Shown here: positions 58,007-64,000 of the stretch, piece after piece
How the letters are laid out: each line of letters opens with the position of its first letter
Numbering within the stretch: the first letter of the stretch is position 1
Source: Schizochytrium sp. TIO01
Taxonomy: Eukaryota; Sar; Bigyra; Thraustochytrida; Thraustochytriidae
DNA length: 64,000 nt
Direction: 5' to 3'
Assembly: GCA_004764695.1 (NCBI GenBank)
Contig: SMSO01000014.1
Location: 5,880,029 to 5,944,028, forward strand
The notes under the pieces: model-generated
Databases searched by the model: none
Told to the model about the DNA's origin: nothing
Seen by the model: only the letters and a program-made list of their open reading frames with translations
Program-made: the position numbers and the translations under genes

Positions 58007-61000
58007 GCAGCTTGCGAGCTAGCTAGACAGCTGGACAGCTGCAAGAAGAAGTCCATGCGTCCATCCAACATGCTTCGAGTTAGCTCCCTTCCCTTAGCAG
58101 GCAGGCCTGGTTGAAAAGGGTCGTCGTCAATCAGCCACTGCGCTTGAGATCTTGATCGAGCACGCAGTAGCAGCCGTGGGCCGCAAGATGTCGAGATCCT
58201 TGGCCGATTCGTGCGGTTTCTTTGTCGTGCAAGTTGTTTCTTGCTCAGGAAGGTACCTAAGTACAAGATGGAAATTGATTGGCGAATTCCTCTCTCTGAC
58301 GGTCATTCCTTTGGACACCTCAATTTTGTTTCTCAAAGCTAAAGCTCGAGAGCCGTGGGCGTGAACCTATGAATGGACGAATGGATGATCGAGTGAATAA
58401 TGAGTGATGAGTGATGAGTGCTGAGTGAACTCGAGGACGACGGCGTGGACCTCCACAACGTCAGGCATGCATGTTTTAGCGGGCACAAACTCCTCGAAGA
58501 AGAAGAAGAAGAAGAAGAAGAAGAACTTTGTTGCGAGATTCTTCGGCCGACTGTTCAGACGTAGAGAATTGAGGCCTTCACTTGGAAGCGCGAATTCCTT
58601 CCTTCATTCCTTCACTCATTGATTCATTGATTGATTGACTGATTGACTGATTTAATTATTTTTATTTTTATTTCAATTAGTTGATTAGTTAATTAGTTAA
58701 TTATTTGTTCTTTCATTCAATGATTCATGCATCAAATATTCGCAGTTTATTCATATTTATTCATTTATTTGATTATTCACTCATTCATCCATCCATTCCA
58801 AGTAATTCAATCTCATTCAATCAATCAATGTATTATTAAGTTTTTATTCTTTTATTCTATTCTACTACGCCCACATCGTTTTATTTCAAGTTATTCATGG
58901 ATACCTTCAATGCGACGTAGTGTCAAAAACAAACATGCTTTTCTCCCCGTTCAAGTTGGGACAGTGTCCCTGCTGAGTCTTCGGTCGGTCTCCATTACTT
59001 TCAACCTCTCAAAACACAACAACCTCAGAAGAAGAAGGCTGTCGATGGGTTCTAAACTTGTACAAACATTCTATCGCAGAGGATTCATCCGTTTGTTAAT
59101 CAATCCCCATCACTCTACTGATCCGCCTTTGGGCCGCCGCTTTCTTTCTTTTCAATTGAGAGCACTTAGAGCCTTTTCATTATCTACTCTAACTTATCCA
59201 CCAGGCTCTGCAGAAGATCGAAACGCACATCGAAACAACCTAAACTCAAGGCAGCCTGCGTTGTTCTATACAGGGGCTCCTGCTTGATTTGCTACCATCC
59301 TATGCAAACGAAACTTCTCAAAGCTGACGGTTGAATGAATGAATGAATGAATGAATGAGTGAATGAATGAATGAATGACTCCGAATATATCATGATGGAT
59401 ACAATAGGTACCGAGGTTCATTTGGTACTGGTTTATGGGACAGTTACCCTTTAGCTGAGGTCCCTTTTATTTGCTTCTCTCCGTCAGTTAACTTCCGTTC
59501 AGGTCGAAGTTTCGTGTCATACGGGGTGAGATTGCGAAAGAGGGACTGCGCCAATCAACATCAGTCAGTCAGTCAGTCAGTCAGTCATTCAAACAGTCAA
59601 TCGGTTTATCTATCGATCGATCGTCGATAGTGCCTACCAAATTAATGAATTCATGCATCCACTGCTGACGCCTTCGAAGCAAAGCAATCGCTCCGTCGAT
59701 CCATCATCGATTCGCAACAGACTTCAAAGAGAAGTTTGCTTCTCCTACTTTGCCCCCCAAAAGACCACTCACCGCTAGCGAACTAGCTATCTACCCCCCT
59801 AGTGGTAGCAGCTGCATACTGCCCGCTAGCGCTCGGTGCGCACTCCTTGAGTTACTTTTAATTTCAAAATTATGAAAATTAATGAGAATTGGAAAGAATT
59901 GGAAAGAATTGAGAATAATTAGAAAGAATTGAGAATCATTGTAAAGGGAAAGCAAAAGAGAGAGAGCAAAGCATGAAAAGAGAAAGTATTGGAGCTCTCC
60001 GCAGCGGCGATCGATCTCTGTGTTGATCGATCCATTGGCTCTTGTTTGAAGAGTCTCTCACCGGTTGGCTATGCGGGAAGAGGCCTTCAGAGGCGGCGAC
60101 TCGGACAAAATGGTTTTCACCTTTAGAAGACGTGTAGAGCTAATTAATAAAAGGCAGCGGCGGGAAGACACGGCAAAGAGCCGTGGTTCTGCTCTCTTCT
60201 CTTCTTCATCAACCCTTCGAGATATCTATCCCCACTCGCGGTGATAAGTAAGTATGAATAAATACTTTAATTAATTAAAATGTGAATATGAATGAACCAA
60301 TCAATAAATCAATAAATTATTGATTGATGGACTCACATTTAATGCCGCTGTCCATAAAACCTTCTGTTGTTATTTGGCTCTCTTTTTTCAGTTTAATTAT
60401 TTTTATTTAAAAAATGTTCTTTTTTGTTTCTAAATAAATGTAGTTTGGGGATACCAAAAGTTATTTATGGAAATTGTTTGTTCAAGGTGGTTTTCAGGAA
60501 AACTGAAATGTAGAGAGCTTGCAGAGCTACCTACCTTCATGAGCTTGATTCAAGTTGATTTGTAGAATTGGTAAATACACGCTCACCAGTGCGTGCTTTT
60601 CGGTTTTTTAGCGCCCCTTTCATCTGGGATGATCCTAGTTTACTTTAATTCGAACTTACGTTTTGTTTTAATAAGATTTTTCCTGGTTTTTGTGCCGCTC
60701 TTCTCTTATTATCTTTCCCTTTCGCTCTCTTTTTTCAAGTCAAGCCGCCCAGCGCTTTCCACAAATAAGAAAAGAAACCAGAAGAAACCAATCGCCAAAG
60801 TGACCTGAATAATGAATACAAGTGAAAACAAACCGAAATGCAAAACTACCCCACCTATATGGTTCTTATTTTATGTATTTCTCTGTCTATGTATCCCCCT
60901 TTTGCTTTCCCTTTGAGTATATTTCCTTACATCAACAACAAGGGTATCCCTTCTGCAGCTATTTCATAAAACTCACCATTCTCTTTCTAATGCTTTTTCT

Positions 61001-61456
61001 TCGTTTTCTAACTTGAATGCTTTTTCTTCGTTTGTTCTTTCGTTTTTCCACGGACCGCCATGATGCCGAGGGGACAGCGCGAATCCGCTGTGCTCTCAAG
61101 TTTTCTCAATGGATCAATGGAATCAGCAGCGACAGACAGCGAAGAACCGTCGATCGATCGGCCAATGCATCGAACGAGCTCTGGCGGTCTTCTGGCCACG
61201 AGTTGCTTGCTTGCTTGCTTGCTTTCACAATGATGATAAGAACAACAAAGCCAACGCCCGGAGATGGTATGATGGAATGGCAAGCGGGCTCTAAGAACGC
61301 CGCCCCGATCGATCAATAGTCGCCGTGGCGATGAGCCATATCCATTCAGTTGTTAGAATGGTGATCCCCGTTCGGTTGATGGGATGGTCAGCGCCCAAAT
61401 CCTGCAAGCAAGACACACAGCCAATAAATCAATCCTCGATCAATTACCCACGGCAT

Positions 61457-61507
61457 ACATACATACGTACATACATACATACATACATACATACATACAT
61501 ACATACA
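61457..61507. repeat. ACAT tetranucleotide array
   Basis: About 12 copies with one G substitution near the left end. Confidence 0.95.
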
Positions 61508-61736
61508 TGACACCATGGTCCATTCAGGTTACAGACATAACAGCAAACAAATGCAGAGCTGAAGATGTGAGCGAGCTTCCGCAAGTAAGTCGCTGCTCTT
61601 GCTGTTATGTTACTCTTGTTGCTGCTGCTGAGAAACTGGGAAACACTCTTAAAATGTAATGTCTCTGGGTCGCGATTTAGCAGTGAGGATGAACGCGGGA
61701 CTCTCGGCACAGTGCTGGCTGCCTGCAAGCAACCCC

Positions 61737-61768
61737 GGTGAGCTTTGAAGACGACGCCAAAGCTCACC
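61737..61768. repeat. Perfect 11-bp hairpin
   Basis: GGTGAGCTTTG (61737-61747) and CAAAGCTCACC (61758-61768) are exact reverse complements around a 10-base loop. No U tract follows on either strand, so it does not look like a terminator. It may be a structured RNA element or chance. Confidence 0.4.
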
Positions 61769-64000
61769 ATGCCAAAATGGCGGCTGCTGACATTGCACGA
61801 TTGTCACGGTAGTAGTAGTAGGAGGAGGAGCGTCTATTGTTGAGGAGACACCATCGTATCTATCTTCTTGATCAAAATACTCATTCACATTCAATGCTGT
61901 TCCTAGCACTACAGAGCAAACTACAGAGCAAACTACAGAGTACCTACCTACCTGAGGCTATCTCCAGAATGTGTGATTGTTTTGGCTTGAGTGAGTTTTG
62001 GCCCAAGTTGCTAGAAGATCTTAGCGTATTACCTCTGACCAGAAAGAGCGAAAAGGAAGGTGGTGCCACAAGACCAATTCGCCACGCTGTCCCCTGGAAG
62101 TTCGGAAATTATCTTCGTCGTAGCTATACAACTTTGGGTGTAGCATTTTATCATTTCATCAATGGCCAAGCCAAAGAACCAGCGAATAGGAATGATGAGA
62201 TTATCTCCTAAGCATGGTTTTGCCAGCATCAGAACCGTCTGCCAGACAAGGCTAATAATAAGAAGCAATCGGTGACTGGGGCAAATATTGTGGACTGGAA
62301 GATAGGCATCATCACGATCGCCTTGAGATGAATGAATGAGGGAAAATATGATTAGAGCGTACCTGAGGAACTTCGAACGCTGCAACGTGTCACGATGAGC
62401 CACTTTAAGCAACTTTCTGCCAAGAGAGGAACTTATCTAGCTAACCGTATACTACAAATTGAATAGTTAGAAAAAAGCTAAAGCGTACTTCGAGAGGTAG
62501 AGATAGATTCATATATTTTAGAGAGCGAGCTAGTGTTTACTAGCGCTTTGGGTCGTGCCAATCTTCTGACAAATGCTCAGAGTTCGGCGGTATAAGAGCC
62601 CCAATTAGAGCCAGGACTCTGGTAATACATTTTATCATGCAGCAGCTTTAAGTTAAGATGCTCATCCGCTCATGCATTCCTCTTGATTTCGGCCGAGAAG
62701 AGGCGAGACTTCTATTTTCAATCCAAACAGTCTTGTAAATGGACGAAACTTCCAAAGTATGAGTATGCCCCCTCCCCCATGTAACGGAGTTAGGTCATGC
62801 AAAGCCGAGCAAAGAGGAACTTCACGATATGAATAGCATCTGTCTTGCAAAGGGTGCCAGGGGATGGGGATATGTATATATAGCCCCATAGTCCTTTATC
62901 TCTGTCTATTTCCAACAAAAAAAAAAAAATCGAAACTGAAGCATCAACCTTGTCAGAAGAATTATATTTTCGCTATAGAGTTTGAATTATCCTTTAATCG
63001 TATAATAAAGAATTGCTCATATCAGGATTTGCCTACTTCACAATTATGGGCTTTGCTTGCTTGTTAACAAAGTAACATACTGACGTCTTGAAGTTATGAA
63101 AGCCACGCTCAAAACAGAGTGTCTAGCCGCTTTATGCCCAATGCTTCGAGCAATGCCTACTAGGATTTTCAAAATAAAGTGGCTTCTCTACTTCTGCTGT
63201 TAACTGGCCTTTTTTATAAAGAATCAACAACATGAACAAGTTAAGTCTGAGATACTCTGCTTCGCTACGGACCAATGATAGACATATATTCCAACCTTCT
63301 TTGCGATTATTGGGTAGAACTCAAGCTAGCAAAGCGCAAATTCTCTCAAGAATGCAAACGGGTTCATTTAAGATGATGAAAATTCGTATCCCTCAATCGA
63401 GCAACAATATAGTTAGTAATTACGCATGTAGCGCTAATAATGATTCGATCAGGAGAGCTGCAATAATCAAACTTTGAAAACTGAAGCATCTTCATTCTGG
63501 ACGAATCATATGAATTCAGATCTAGACTACTAGTTAAAAAGAAGAACAAGACTAATATTCCTTGTGAAATTGTGAAAAATGTTTATATCGCAGTTCGCTT
63601 TCCGAGGCTACAAATTGATTACAAGGACCTACAATGCAAACTACTACATCGTACAGAAGAAGCTTCGCCCACTAATACGCCTTATAAAAACTTTTCAAAA
63701 ACAAATTCGTCTGTTTCACAGCTTCAACACCTGCACTTTCTCGCACAAGCAAGAAATTACTTCTTTTCCCATTTTTCATTTAATTTAGTCGTGACATTGT
63801 CAGCCCGTCAATCAAATTGTTTAAACTTCTTATACTGACTATTTACTTTTGTGCTTCAACGTGTTTGTCGTTGAGTCTAATGAGGTATCACCATTACAGG
63901 TTCAGACCTGATGCTGGACTATCTTGTGCATAGCCATTACGAAAAAAGTACTTATGAAATGTCCAGGATTGTCATAATATCAAGGAGCACACTAAGCAAA

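Larger units (their letters stand above)
54070..64000. other. Gene-poor, microsatellite-rich region
   Basis: Nearly 10 kb with no gene I can support. GC-richer patches at about 57100-58370 and 61030-61320 carry short frames on both strands without domains; splice-donor-like CAG|GTGAGT (57571-57579) occurs in the first, so a spliced gene there cannot be excluded. The frame at 61837-62211 and the antisense one at 62029-62412 are unrecognised. Smaller arrays: AAAT at 56386-56420, GAA at 58495-58526, GAAT at 59334-59376, CAGT at 59561-59587. Confidence 0.45.

Overview
The window looks like nuclear DNA of a single-celled eukaryote with few introns. A heterokont of the thraustochytrid/labyrinthulomycete type is my best guess, but that is inference. 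The reasons are: eukaryote-only gene families (V-ATPase accessory subunits, a three-repeat MYB, an importin-alpha-like ARM protein, a papain-type protease); mostly single-exon genes beside one gene with 18 GT-AG introns; long AT-rich gaps full of tetranucleotide arrays; and no operons. No tRNA, rRNA or CRISPR was recognised.

Layout. 1-4149: a divergent pair encoding homologues of the two V-ATPase assembly/accessory subunits, ATP6AP1/Ac45 (minus strand, cut by the window edge and running off it) and ATP6AP2/(pro)renin receptor (plus strand). 5464-6828: a membrane-anchored papain-family cysteine protease (minus). 8142-11439: a long importin-alpha-like armadillo protein (minus), split into two reading frames by what looks like one extra base in a G5 run. 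14857-19500: a leucine-rich-repeat protein (minus) that has to be assembled from 19 small exons, nearly all encoding exactly one 28-residue repeat with identical intron phase. 23546-25180: a 3R-MYB transcription factor (minus). 25181-47817: about 22 kb with no gene I can defend, rich in microsatellites and minisatellites. 47818-54069: a complete DNA transposon with perfect 8-bp target-site duplications, 20-bp terminal inverted repeats and one intact 1,844-codon ORF. 54070-64000: another gene-poor, microsatellite-rich stretch.

The V-ATPase pair is the only case where neighbours clearly share a function: in animals the two products sit together in the Vo rotor ring. The other genes look functionally unrelated.

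The strongest candidate for something undescribed is the transposon at 47826-54061. It encodes paired zinc knuckles, a D-D-E nuclease-like core and a C-terminal Ulp1/SUMO-protease-like domain with H-D-Q-C catalytic residues, all in one uninterrupted protein. Its intact ORF and identical duplications suggest recent mobility. I could not assign it to a named superfamily by eye.
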